Source of the DNA: an uncultured Veillonella sp.
Lineage (GTDB): Bacteria; Bacillota; Negativicutes; Veillonellales; Veillonellaceae
DNA: 64,000 nucleotides
NCBI GenBank assembly: GCA_900550455.1
Contig: URSE01000002.1
Location: 1-64,000, forward strand
Direction of reading: 5' to 3'
Part shown: positions 9,309 through 17,784 of the stretch, piece by piece
How positions within the stretch are numbered: the stretch's first letter is position 1
Layout: each line of letters begins with the position of its first letter
Notes under the pieces: model-generated
The model's input: the letters and a program-made list of their open reading frames with translations, nothing else
Told to the model about the DNA's origin: nothing
The model's database searches: none
Program-made: the position numbers and the translations under genes

Positions 9309-9600
9309 GAGTTTCCTCCAATATATATTCACGTATTACTAGTCTTTGATCTCAAGCCTAAGCAGTAGGAAACAGAGGCAAATATCCGCAAGAAAACAAG
9401 AGCAGCCAGTCTTCTCAACAAGGCGTTGAGGCAGGACAAATATCCTGATCCGTTCTCTCATAGGGCTGTTCTAGCAGATTCCTTTGTCTGTTTGTTTTGT
9501 TGCTTGGCAACTATACATACTCAACCGCAAGAGCGGGAGTCTATATCCGATCTAGTGTTGAAAAAGGCGTGAGTTCCTTAATCAGTTAAATGTATTATAG
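9309..9600 (-). promoter_or_regulatory. Promoter and long structured 5' leader of RNase J gene
   Basis: A -10 TATAAT lies at 9594-9599 with only a weak -35 (TTTAAA). The ~280-nt leader then contains several inverted repeats. These are CCGC/GCGG flanked by ACTC/GAGT (9519-9540), GTTGC/GCAAC (9499-9511), CTCAAC/GTTGAG (9414-9430) and CAGGA/TCCTG (9432-9447). Longer-range arms are 9399-9407 with 9464-9472 and 9388-9400 with 9491-9503. The 9-mer CAAATATCC is repeated at 9379 and 9437. There is no T-run terminator before the start codon. I do not recognise a known riboswitch family. Autoregulation by RNase J is one possible role (inference). Confidence 0.55.
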
Positions 9601-9671
9601 CATATAGTCTTTTCTCTTTAAAAGCTCTTTCCTCGTTAAAAATGCTTTCCTCTGAAAGCTGCTCTTCTTGT

Positions 9672-9704
9672 ATAAATAAAAAATAAGGCCCCAAAGGGGC
9701 CTTA
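9672..9704 (-). terminator. Terminator of the DedA-ArnT-UDG transcript
   Basis: TAAGGCCCC-AAA-GGGGCCTTA (9684-9704) is a perfect 9-bp stem followed on the minus strand by TTTTTTATTT. It lies about 85 bp after the stop of the uracil-DNA glycosylase-like gene. The rest of 9601-9787 holds only AT-rich sequence, including the RNase J promoter region. Confidence 0.88.
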
Positions 9705-9787
9705 GCGGTATTTACAAATATTGGTATATGCCAACAGAATAGGCAACTACTAGTTAATTTATTATTCAGGGCTTACACGCCTCTTAC

Positions 9788-10672
9788 CTATAGAGATTTA
9801 TTCCTAATAGCATCCATAAAATTACGACGATATTCTCTAGCACCCCCATTAGCAGGATGACGAAGAGCTATAGATGGAATACCAAAGGCCTCTAGGACAC
9901 CCGCACACTTACGGCCTACGGCCAGGATGGGGTTGGTCTGACTCCCTGGCAAATCTTGGCCCAGCCGAGCACCCTCTTTCATAGGGTAAGAAGCCCCCTC
10001 CTGGTAAAGGGCCGCACATGTCTGATGGAGGTCTAACAGGTCCTTCATATAATCCCAACCAATGGCCAACTCCCCTTCGGAAGGCGTTCGATTAGTTAGG
10101 GCTGCCTTGGACTTGTGAGGATGGAAGGGGAAGATATTCCACAAGATAGAATCATAGGTATTAATACCTGCCTCAACCATGGCTGACCATACTACCGTAT
10201 CGGTGGGTTCATTAAAGCCCTTGTCCTTTTGGGTTCCCTTAGCTATATGGGGAGAATCCGCATCCGATGTACGCCACAATGGTAAAGGCGCCACGGCGGA
10301 TGACTCAATAGCATGATGATAGCCCAAGAGCATTCGCTCACAGGTGATGGCAATCCCCGTAAAGCGGCCCCCTTGATAGCCCACAGCTTCCGCTACAATC
10401 ATATGAGAAGCTCTCCCTATACGAGGCAGAAGGTAGGCCATAAAATTCTGTCGCCGTTTCTTAGGAGCATCCGCTATATCATAATCAGGATCTTGATCCG
10501 CCCAGGGATTAAAAACCATAGGACCTGAAAAGGAAACAAGCTTTTCTAAATAGCTAACCACCCCGTGGCAGATCCGTGGATCAAAGGAATCTACGAAGGC
10601 CTCAAAGTCCCTCTCTTGTTGCGCATCTAATGTTGCTGGATCAAATAACACAAGAACCTCACTTATATCCAT
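9788..10672 (-). CDS. Uracil-DNA glycosylase superfamily protein
   Basis: This 294-residue protein shows the two-motif layout of the uracil-DNA glycosylase fold. An early FNPWADQDPDYD segment resembles the water-activating loop region, ILWNIFPFHPH lies in the middle, and a C-terminal GRKCAG...LRHPANGG matches the HPxxxG-type DNA-binding loop. Likely role: base-excision repair, or an inactive or RNA/nucleotide-related relative; the exact family (for example SMUG-like) cannot be fixed by eye. It starts 5 bp after the upstream glycosyltransferase gene and is last in the DedA-ArnT-UDG transcript. Confidence 0.7.
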   Translation of the reverse strand: MDISEVLVLFDPATLDAQQERDFEAFVDSFDPRICHGVVSYLEKLVSFSGPMVFNPWADQDPDYDIADAPKKRRQNFMAYLLPRIGRASHMIVAEAVGYQGGRFTGIAITCERMLLGYHHAIESSAVAPLPLWRTSDADSPHIAKGTQKDKGFNEPTDTVVWSAMVEAGINTYDSILWNIFPFHPHKSKAALTNRTPSEGELAIGWDYMKDLLDLHQTCAALYQEGASYPMKEGARLGQDLPGSQTNPILAVGRKCAGVLEAFGIPSIALRHPANGGAREYRRNFMDAIRNKSL

Positions 10673-10677
10673 TCGAT

Positions 10678-12267
10678 TTACCGATTAACGTAAATAATCG
10701 TCCTATCCAAGACCTCCTGCACCTTTACATAGGAAGCCAAAGGAGATTGGGCAAAGTTCTTTTCCTCAGTCTTGGGAACAAAGATCATAACCGCTTCCCC
10801 TGCAGCCAGTTTTGGAGCCAGATCAGCTTGATCAATCTGTGCCATCTTATACTTACCTTCCCAGGCTTCAGACCGCTTAGAGTCCGCCGGGCCCTTAATC
10901 TTAACCAAGGACTTGCCCGTGTAATAATCCAAGGAAGTAGCATAGGCATTATAGTAATAGAGATGGCGATCTGTCCCTTCTACGGCCTCCAAAAGGCCCG
11001 TGGAAGACCGCTGATGAACAAGGGGAACTAGCCCTTCTGTAATGACGATAGAAGAAATAACCATAGTCCCTACAGCCACCAAAACCGGTATGATGTAGCG
11101 ATTGCGACGTAGGTGGTAGTGGATAAGGCCTAGGCCAAAGAGGGCTATAAAGATATAAAGAAGATACCAGAAACCCCAATGAAGGAAGCGAGTCCCCACT
11201 CCATAGGCTAGCCATAAGAGGAGGGTTGGAAAGATGAGCCACCATTCCAGATGTTTAGAACTACCCGGCTTGAAAGCCTGTACCAGGCCCACAGCAGCGA
11301 TGACGGAGAAAGGAATTATACTGATAAAGGTATAGGTTGGATACTTAGTGGCCATACAGCTGTAGAAGACCACTGTCCCTAAGCCCATAATCAAGCAATA
11401 AACGCAAGCAGGCGTCCGGGCTTTCACACTCTTATAAAGGCCATAGATAAAGACCCCTGTCCAAGGCATCATAGCCCCCAATGTCAAAGCGATATAGTAC
11501 CACCACACATTATTCTCAGGGTGCTCAGACTGAGTAGCTCGAGTTATATTATTGAGACCCAAGAAACCATTGAGAAAGTCCATCCCGTGAGTCAGGTACA
11601 TATAGAGGTACCAAGGCCCTGCCACAAAAACAAAAGCCATAAGGCCTTGCCAGGAAAGGAGACGCTTGAGCATGGTCCAAGACCGCATATACGCCACGAA
11701 AACAAGGAGTAGAAGGCCTGGCAAGACAAGGGCCACAGGACCCTTAGTAAGGACACCTAAGCCTGCAAATACATAGGCCAAGACCATAGCTCTAGTCGAG
11801 TCTTGGGTCAAGCCTCGGTAGGCATAACCCCAGGTTCCCACAGTGGTGAAGAGGAGGATCATATCCGTTATGATCCCATGAGCAACTGGCCAAAAGAGAA
11901 GAGACGTTCCCATGATAGCCACTGCAGACAAGGATATAATTCGTCGTTTGGTATCGGTCCGCATCATTTGGTAAAGAAGGGCTAGAGAAGCGGCTCCCAT
12001 GATACCCGACGGCATACGGGCAGCCCAATCAGCAAAGCCAAAGACCTTAAAGGACAAGGCCAAGAGCCAGTAAACCATGATGGGCTTGTCGTACCAATAC
12101 TGTCCGTAGATTTGCGGCGACAGCCAATCGCCAGTCACTACCATCTCCTTGGCTGTCAGGGCATAGTTAGACTCTACAGGGTCCGTAATGGGTAGCCAAG
12201 GATTACCCACCATAAAGAATAGGAGGGCTATGATAAAGAGAACGATGGTCGTCTTATGCAAGCGCAT
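10678..12267 (-). CDS. ArnT-like (GT39/GT83 superfamily) polyprenyl-phosphate glycosyltransferase
   Basis: This 529-residue multi-membrane-spanning protein starts with one transmembrane helix followed by the luminal motif DPVESNYALTAKEMVVTGDWLSPQIYG and then YWYDKPIMVYWL. These are typical of ArnT/PMT-type transferases that move a sugar from undecaprenyl phosphate to lipid A or another envelope acceptor. About eleven further hydrophobic segments and a C-terminal periplasmic domain follow. The catalytic acidic residue after the first helix (DPVE) is present. The donor and acceptor are unknown; lipid A modification would fit a diderm cell. It is co-transcribed with an upstream DedA gene (14-bp gap), a family linked to lipid-carrier recycling. 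Confidence 0.82.
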   Translation of the reverse strand: MRLHKTTIVLFIIALLFFMVGNPWLPITDPVESNYALTAKEMVVTGDWLSPQIYGQYWYDKPIMVYWLLALSFKVFGFADWAARMPSGIMGAASLALLYQMMRTDTKRRIISLSAVAIMGTSLLFWPVAHGIITDMILLFTTVGTWGYAYRGLTQDSTRAMVLAYVFAGLGVLTKGPVALVLPGLLLLVFVAYMRSWTMLKRLLSWQGLMAFVFVAGPWYLYMYLTHGMDFLNGFLGLNNITRATQSEHPENNVWWYYIALTLGAMMPWTGVFIYGLYKSVKARTPACVYCLIMGLGTVVFYSCMATKYPTYTFISIIPFSVIAAVGLVQAFKPGSSKHLEWWLIFPTLLLWLAYGVGTRFLHWGFWYLLYIFIALFGLGLIHYHLRRNRYIIPVLVAVGTMVISSIVITEGLVPLVHQRSSTGLLEAVEGTDRHLYYYNAYATSLDYYTGKSLVKIKGPADSKRSEAWEGKYKMAQIDQADLAPKLAAGEAVMIFVPKTEEKNFAQSPLASYVKVQEVLDRTIIYVNR

Positions 12268-12281
12268 AATGAGTCAGCCTC

Positions 12282-12869
12282 CTACCTTTTATTCCGCCAA
12301 TAACGGATGCCAAAAAAGGCAGCCAGAACAAGAAATACTACTACAACCACTTCGAGGAAGATATGGTTATATTGGATTAAATCTTCCCAATGGGCTCCTA
12401 AAATATGGCCTAGGTAAACCAAAAGAATAGTCCAAGGAACCGTGCCTAGAATAGTCCATACGATAAAAGGCACCATAGGGTAGCGGGCCATGCCAGCAGG
12501 GAAGGAAATAAAAGTCCTCACCCCTGGCAAAAGGCGACCAATAAAGACCGCTAGCCCACCATACTTATTGAAAAGCTTCTCCGCCATATCGAACTTTTTC
12601 TCGTTGAAGAAGATGTACTTACCGTACTTTAAGAGGAGAGGACGACCCCCGTATTCCCCCATCCAGTAGGAAATGATAGACCCTACCACACCTGCTGCAA
12701 TCCCCACAATCATAGTGGTATGCATATCAAAGATTCCTTGGGCGATAAGATAGCCTGCAAAACCTAAAATAACCTCAGACGGAATTGGTATATTAGCATT
12801 CTCCAAAACCATACATATAAACATGGCCAAGTAGCCATAGGTTTCCATAAAGTGAATAAGGTATTCCAC
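12282..12869 (-). CDS. DedA family membrane protein
   Basis: This 195-residue inner-membrane protein belongs to the DedA (VTT/SNARE-associated) family. Some members flip undecaprenyl phosphate or phospholipids. Visible family features are EVILGFAGYLIA, a re-entrant-like GxxxGxxxxYWMGEYGG, and FIGRLLPGVRTFISFPAGMARYP with conserved Arg and Pro residues. The C-terminal helix ends in WRNKR. Its location immediately upstream of an ArnT-like transferase that needs a polyprenyl carrier supports a shared role in envelope lipid-carrier traffic (inference). Confidence 0.9.
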   Translation of the reverse strand: MEYLIHFMETYGYLAMFICMVLENANIPIPSEVILGFAGYLIAQGIFDMHTTMIVGIAAGVVGSIISYWMGEYGGRPLLLKYGKYIFFNEKKFDMAEKLFNKYGGLAVFIGRLLPGVRTFISFPAGMARYPMVPFIVWTILGTVPWTILLVYLGHILGAHWEDLIQYNHIFLEVVVVVFLVLAAFFGIRYWRNKR

Positions 12870-12989
12870 AATTTTTCTCCTTATTGTTACCTGTACTCTT
12901 TATATTTTATCATAGACAGCCCTAAATCTAAGAGGAATTTAACCCTCCTACAGAGAAAACATGAGGAAAACAAATATCCTATATTCACA

Positions 12990-13493
12990 TTATAAGCCGA
13001 AGGCCTCTTTAGCAGCCTGGCCTGCATGAGTAAAATCATCTTGGTTGGGATGACCTGCACCTGCAGCCCAAAGCTTAATCCGTTCGGCAGATGGAGCATG
13101 AGGGTTGTCAGCTTTTTTAGGCATGTTCTTAAACCGTTCTAAGATAGCTGGATCAATCTTGCCTTGGCACATAAAGTGACCCAAAATTTGATTCTCTTCT
13201 TCTACATGGCTTTGAGCCTTAGCAAAAGCCCGTTGACCATGTTCAGAATCAGGATAGGCCCCTAAGGTACCAAAGAGGAAGACCTTCTTGCCGGATAAAC
13301 TAGCCATAAATTCTCGTGCCTCTGCATTAGCATCAGCCCGGTCCACCCAATAGCCAAAGGCGATTCCTTCATAAGAAGAGAGGTCAGGTTTGTCAGAAAC
13401 CGAAAAAACAGGCGCCCCCAAAGCTGTGGCAATAGCTTCACCTACAGCTTTCGTGTTACCAGTTCGAGAAGAATAAACAACAGCTATATTCAT
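12990..13493 (-). CDS. Flavodoxin
   Basis: This 167-residue small FMN protein carries low-potential electrons. The phosphate-binding loop SSRTGNTKAVGEAI follows the first strand (MNIAVVYS). YWVDRADANAEAREF and FGTLGAYPDSEHG are typical isoalloxazine-contact loops. The sequence resembles the short anaerobe-type flavodoxins. It is a single gene between the sdh terminator and the DedA operon; a TATAAT lies at 13528-13533 on its strand. Confidence 0.9.
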   Translation of the reverse strand: MNIAVVYSSRTGNTKAVGEAIATALGAPVFSVSDKPDLSSYEGIAFGYWVDRADANAEAREFMASLSGKKVFLFGTLGAYPDSEHGQRAFAKAQSHVEEENQILGHFMCQGKIDPAILERFKNMPKKADNPHAPSAERIKLWAAGAGHPNQDDFTHAGQAAKEAFGL

Positions 13494-13570
13494 GGTAGTC
13501 CCCCTTCACATTCAAAACTATGCTCCTATTATACACGCTCTAGGGTTCCTGTCCGTAGCCTATATCACAA

Positions 13571-13603
13571 AGAAAGGACACCTAGCTAAGCTAGGTGTCC
13601 TTT
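13571..13603 (-). terminator. Terminator of the sdhA-sdhB-CCG operon
   Basis: A perfect 14-bp stem (13573-13586 with 13590-13603, loop TAA) is followed on the minus strand by TTTCTTTG. A second palindrome, GAATCCCT-A-AGGGATTC, lies at 13615-13631 between it and the stop codon at 13646. Confidence 0.85.
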
Positions 13604-13645
13604 TATAGTTCCATGAATCCCTAAGGGATTCCTAGATGATCGATC

Positions 13646-14527
13646 TTAGCGAACGAATTTTTCTACAGCTGCAGTAGAAGTCAAATGACGGGATGGCATA
13701 CCCATTTCTTCAGGAGAGATGCCCAGTGCCAAACCAATCAATTGGCTCATATGCAAGATAGGCATATCTTTATGCAAGGCTACTGTCTTTTTAGCTTCTT
13801 CTTGGAACATATCCAATTGCATTTGACACAATGGACATGGAGTTACTACGCAATCAGCGCCTTCTTTTTCAGCATCAGCATTGATGGAACCAGTCATTTG
13901 CATAACAGAGTCATGCGCTGGGTACACAGCATGGAAGCCGCAGCAATCAACTTTACGGGAGAAGTCGATTGGTGTAGCGCCGATAGCGGAAATGATATCA
14001 GCCAAGGAAGAAGGGATTTGATAGTCTTCAAAGCCCAATTCAGCTTGTGGCCGCAAGATATGGCAACCATAGAATTCAGCTACGCGAAGACCTGTCAAAG
14101 GTTTCACTACTTTTGCTTTGAGGTTATCGAGGCCGTAATCACGGATTAATACCCAAAGGAAGTGAGTTACATCGGATGTGCCCTTATATTCTTTGCCAAT
14201 TTTAGCGAGTTTAGCGTTAGTCGCATCTTTTTTAGCTTGATTATTATCGAGCTCATGCTTAGCTTCTGTGAGCATCAAAGTACAGGTATTACATACGGTG
14301 AGTACATCAAGGCCCATTTCTTCAGCCAAGGCAAGGTTACGAGCGTTAGTAGCCAAGGTTACTTCTGGTTCGATGTCTTGTACGTGGGACGCGCCACAGC
14401 AAGTCCAACCATCGATTTCTTGGATATCAATGCCCAATTTTTTAGCAACAGCTACCGTTGCCAAGTAGTCTTCTTTTGCTGCAGATTCAAGTACGCAGCC
14501 AGGGAAAAATGCGTATTTCTTACTCAT
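13646..14527 (-). CDS. CCG-domain third subunit of succinate dehydrogenase/fumarate reductase (HdrB/SdhE-like)
   Basis: This 293-residue protein has two cysteine-rich CCG domains: GWTCCGASH with CNTCTLML, and VDCCGFHAVYP with CPLCQMQL. Such domains ligate noncubane Fe-S centres in HdrB and in the third subunit of class E succinate:quinone reductases. It would replace the cytochrome b anchor, passing electrons between the SdhB clusters and quinone or another carrier at the membrane. Its ATG overlaps the sdhB stop by one base (TAATG), showing translational coupling. It is the last gene of the operon. Confidence 0.9.
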   Translation of the reverse strand: MSKKYAFFPGCVLESAAKEDYLATVAVAKKLGIDIQEIDGWTCCGASHVQDIEPEVTLATNARNLALAEEMGLDVLTVCNTCTLMLTEAKHELDNNQAKKDATNAKLAKIGKEYKGTSDVTHFLWVLIRDYGLDNLKAKVVKPLTGLRVAEFYGCHILRPQAELGFEDYQIPSSLADIISAIGATPIDFSRKVDCCGFHAVYPAHDSVMQMTGSINADAEKEGADCVVTPCPLCQMQLDMFQEEAKKTVALHKDMPILHMSQLIGLALGISPEEMGMPSRHLTSTAAVEKFVR

Positions 14528-15483
14528 TATTTGTTTGCCTCCTCTTCAGCAGCTTTGATGATAGTGCGAACACCATCGATACCATTCACTGGTTTTTGTG
14601 GTACTACCAATTCGAATGGATTGATCTTACTGTGTTTCCACAAGCGAAGAGCATAGAATGCTTGTTTTGCAGAATCTACCACGCCGTCAGATTTCAAGGA
14701 CATGGAAACTTCTTTTAAGCGACCAGTTTTCATGAGGTCTTCTTTGAAAGCTACTGCATGGCGAGTACCTTTAGAGCCAGTCAAGCCATGACGAGTTGCT
14801 TCTTTACGGAGGTTGGAAATGTCCATAGCAGGTTTCAAGTGTTTAGGACAACGGGAGATACAGTTCATGCAGTGAACGCACTTCCACATTTGTTCAAAAG
14901 CTGGTTTAATGTGAGCCATTTCGTTATCATCGCGGGAATCGAGTACAAAACGATTAGCTTTTGTGAATACGAATGGTTCGAGGAAGTCATCTTGACGAGC
15001 TGTCAATTTAGAGCATTCAGACGCACAGCAACCACAGAGGATACATTCTGTACCAGCTACGAATTTTTTGAAGTCTGCAGGCGTTTGACGAACTTCGCCA
15101 TTCTTGAATTCTTCTTTAAGGAAGATCCAAGGAGCTACAGTGCGAAGACGATCAACCTTAGCTTCCCAATCAACAACGAGGTCACGGATTACGCGGAAGT
15201 TACCGATTGGAGCGATTTCGATTTCATCAGAACCGAAACGTTCTGTTACTTCATCGATTTTAGCTTCACAGCCAAGCATTGCTTCACCGTTAACCTTGAT
15301 GGAGCAAGCGCCGCAAACTGCGGAACGGCAAGCTGCCAAGAAGGTCAATGTAGGATCTTGGTTGTCTTTAATGTTTTGAAGGCCCCAGAGGATTGTACGG
15401 TCAGCTTCATAGTCAAAGGTAAAGGACTGTACATAAGAACGGCCTTGGTTGTAGCGGTGGATATGATAAGTAATTTGTCTCAT
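14527..15483 (-). CDS. sdhB: Succinate dehydrogenase/fumarate reductase iron-sulfur subunit
   Basis: This 318-residue electron-transfer subunit is longer than the usual ~240 residues. The [2Fe-2S] site is CRSAVCGAC...C (Cys52, 57, 60, 72). A ferredoxin-like site, CILCGCCASEC, spans 147-157. The third site reads CVHCMNCISRCP (202-213), with a Cys at 205 where [3Fe-4S] enzymes have Val or Ile, so a second [4Fe-4S] cluster is likely, as reported for archaeal class E enzymes. A C-terminal extension of about 75 residues follows. Three bases separate it from sdhA. Confidence 0.94.
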   Translation of the reverse strand: MRQITYHIHRYNQGRSYVQSFTFDYEADRTILWGLQNIKDNQDPTLTFLAACRSAVCGACSIKVNGEAMLGCEAKIDEVTERFGSDEIEIAPIGNFRVIRDLVVDWEAKVDRLRTVAPWIFLKEEFKNGEVRQTPADFKKFVAGTECILCGCCASECSKLTARQDDFLEPFVFTKANRFVLDSRDDNEMAHIKPAFEQMWKCVHCMNCISRCPKHLKPAMDISNLRKEATRHGLTGSKGTRHAVAFKEDLMKTGRLKEVSMSLKSDGVVDSAKQAFYALRLWKHSKINPFELVVPQKPVNGIDGVRTIIKAAEEEANK

Positions 15484-15486
15484 CTC

Positions 15487-17205
15487 TTAGTACTTCCTTT
15501 CTTGTGGTTCGTATTTAGTGAACACAACAGGACGTGTGCTCATTTCATATTGCCCATTAGCGCCCAATTTTTGAATGGAGTGAACGAGGTAGTTAACATC
15601 GTCACGTTTATCAAAGTCATCACGAGTATGAGCGCCACGGGATTCTTTACGCCAGAGGGCACCGGATACGATAGCTTTCGCTACAGTCAACATGGAGCCG
15701 ATTTCTACGTAGTTTACGAAAGCCATGTTGTAAGTGCGTTCTGTATCACCTACATAGCAAGTCTTGTAGTCTTCGATGAGTTTGTTAACTTCTTCCAAAG
15801 CTTGAGACATGAGTTCTTCAGTACGGAAGATACCGCATTTATTCCACATAGCGTTAGCCAATGCATCGCGGATTTCGGTAACAGGGCGACCACCTTGACG
15901 GTTCGTTACTTCAGTAAATGTATCTTCCCAACGTTGACGAGCTGCTTCGACTTCAGCATCGCAGTTTATTTGGTCATGGGATTCAGCATAGTCAGCAGCA
16001 CCAGCACCAGAAACGCGGCCGAACACAACGCCATCCGCCAAGGAGTTACCACCCAAGCGGTTAGCACCGTGGATGGAGATACAGGAACATTCGCCAGCAG
16101 CGAAGAGACCTGGAATTTCAGTAGCACAAGTCTTGTAGTCTACTACATCGATACCACCCATGATGTAGTGAGTTGTAGGACGAATTGGAACAGGTTCTAC
16201 CAATGGATCGCAATGTTCAAAGGACATAGCAAGGTCACGGATACCATGAAGTTTTTCGATGATAACTTCAGGACCCAAGTGACGAAGGTCAGCCACAACA
16301 TAAGCATCAAGGCCTGTACCATTGAAGCCACGGCCTTCAGCGATTTCCACTTCGATAGCTTTAGCTACAACGTCACGGGATGCCAATTCCATTTTGTTAG
16401 GTGCGTATTTTTTCATGAACCGTTCGCCGTCTTTATTGAGGAGGTAACCACCTTCACCACGAACCGCTTCGGACATGAGGATACCAGTTTTACCAAGACC
16501 TGTTGGATGGAACTGAACCATTTCCATATCTTTGAGGCCGCAACCAGCACGGAATGCTGCTGCCATACCATCACCTGTGGAAAGGAATGGGTTAGTTGTA
16601 CGGGTCCAGAAGATACGACCGGAACCACCAGTAGCCATAACGATTGCTTTAGCTTTAATAGTTTCTACATGGCCTTCCTTCATGTTCCAAATAACTGCAC
16701 CACCGAGAACGCCATCTTTAACAACGAGGTCTAAGAGGTACCATTCTTGTAAGAAGTGAACATTTTCTTTCAAGCATTGTTCATATGTTGTATGCAAGAT
16801 TACATGGCCTGTTTTATCGGCAGAATAGCAAGTACGTGGATAGGATTGACCACCAAAGTTACGTTGCGCAATCTTGTTTTCATCAGTACGGGAGAATGGA
16901 GCACCCATATGATCCATTTCTAAAATGCCTTCTGGACATTTAGAGCAAAAGAATTCAATAGCATCTTGGTCTCCAAGATAGTCAGAACCCTTAACGGTAT
17001 CAAATGTGTGTGTTTCGATAGAGTCTTCAGCTGCTACATTTTTCAAAGCGCCGTTAACGCCGCCTTGCGCCATTGCTGTGGCAGAACGGGTTGGAAAAAT
17101 TTTAGTGATAAGAGCTACTTTCAAGCCCTTACGGCGACCAACTTCGAGAGCTGCACGCATGCCTGCGCCACCGCTACCTACTACTAGAACATCATATTGT
17201 TCCAT
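15487..17205 (-). CDS. sdhA: Succinate dehydrogenase/fumarate reductase flavoprotein subunit
   Basis: This 572-residue catalytic subunit interconverts succinate and fumarate. A Rossmann motif VVGSGGAGMRAALE binds FAD. The substrate-site motifs HPTGLG, RGEGGYLLN, SRDVVAKAI, PTTHYIMGGI and HGANRLGGNSLADG are present. The position that usually carries the covalent-FAD His (RSHT/RSHS) reads RSAT (Ala42), so FAD may be bound non-covalently. I chose ATG 17205 because GAGGAGG (17211-17217) lies five bases upstream. A longer in-frame extension lacks homology to the family. In a Negativicute the reaction is probably fumarate reduction (inference). Confidence 0.95.
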   Translation of the reverse strand: MEQYDVLVVGSGGAGMRAALEVGRRKGLKVALITKIFPTRSATAMAQGGVNGALKNVAAEDSIETHTFDTVKGSDYLGDQDAIEFFCSKCPEGILEMDHMGAPFSRTDENKIAQRNFGGQSYPRTCYSADKTGHVILHTTYEQCLKENVHFLQEWYLLDLVVKDGVLGGAVIWNMKEGHVETIKAKAIVMATGGSGRIFWTRTTNPFLSTGDGMAAAFRAGCGLKDMEMVQFHPTGLGKTGILMSEAVRGEGGYLLNKDGERFMKKYAPNKMELASRDVVAKAIEVEIAEGRGFNGTGLDAYVVADLRHLGPEVIIEKLHGIRDLAMSFEHCDPLVEPVPIRPTTHYIMGGIDVVDYKTCATEIPGLFAAGECSCISIHGANRLGGNSLADGVVFGRVSGAGAADYAESHDQINCDAEVEAARQRWEDTFTEVTNRQGGRPVTEIRDALANAMWNKCGIFRTEELMSQALEEVNKLIEDYKTCYVGDTERTYNMAFVNYVEIGSMLTVAKAIVSGALWRKESRGAHTRDDFDKRDDVNYLVHSIQKLGANGQYEMSTRPVVFTKYEPQERKY

Positions 17206-17784
17206 AATAACCTCCTCATAAAACCTACTATGATTTAGCGTGTCATGTCCCTGAGGACTGCACACTATCGTATAGTCTACAATGCATTATCCCTTATCAA
17301 GAAGCCTTTGTCTAAGCACAATTTGTAATAGTAAAATGCCTGCAAATTATACTGAACATAATTATCAATAACCCTCCTGTAAGAGTAGTAATCTCCCCAA
17401 ATCTCTTTAAAAGTGTCCCTATAGGGTAGACTATGTGATGAATCTCACAATTATACTTCTTAGAACTACTCTGAATATTGGATTTTGCCAGGTCAAGCTT
17501 TTCAAACAGAGGCACCAAGCTCACTTTATTTATTTTCTTAATGAAAAATAATTTCACTAAAAAATTTATTCATTTTTTATTTTTTATGAAGAAGATTTTC
17601 ATTGATTTCTCACTATCTTCATGTAGACTGAATGAGAATTAAAAATAGTTCTTCATACTTCTGTTTTAAGCTTGGCTCCCATGATTCTATACTTTAGAAT
17701 GAAGCGGTCCATATAGGCTATCCACAGATCTATAAGAAGGATATAAATTGCATATATTGTAATTAATATAAGGAGATTAAAGCC
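17206..17784. promoter_or_regulatory. Divergent intergenic region between sdhA and the two-component system
   Basis: This 579-bp AT-rich region has no convincing gene. On the minus strand a TATAAT sits at 17346-17351, about 140 bp before sdhA. A perfect TGTGA-N6-TCACA palindrome (17434-17449), identical to the CRP/FNR-family half-site pattern, is centred about 100 bp upstream of the predicted sdhA transcription start. Further AT-rich inverted repeats (TGAAA-N5-TTTCA at 17542-17556) lie nearer the response regulator, whose ATG is preceded by AAGGAG. Confidence 0.5.

Noticed and set aside
7287..9368. Two plus-strand frames of 325 and 319 codons
   Set aside because: Both are antisense to RNase J, whose motifs are intact; no start signals.
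14758..16734. A 658-codon open frame on the plus strand
   Set aside because: It runs antisense to sdhA and sdhB, which are complete and clearly coding. Its translation is rich in Phe, Thr, His and Ser, as expected from the complement of biased codons, and has no ribosome-binding site.
17542..17556. TGAAA-N5-TTTCA repeat considered as a Fur box
   Set aside because: The region is strongly AT-rich, so such repeats arise by chance, and the match to the Fur consensus is poor.
17312..17557. An 81-residue minus-strand frame in the sdhA upstream region
   Set aside because: It starts with GTG without a ribosome-binding site, resembles no family, and overlaps the CRP-like palindrome and sdhA promoter.
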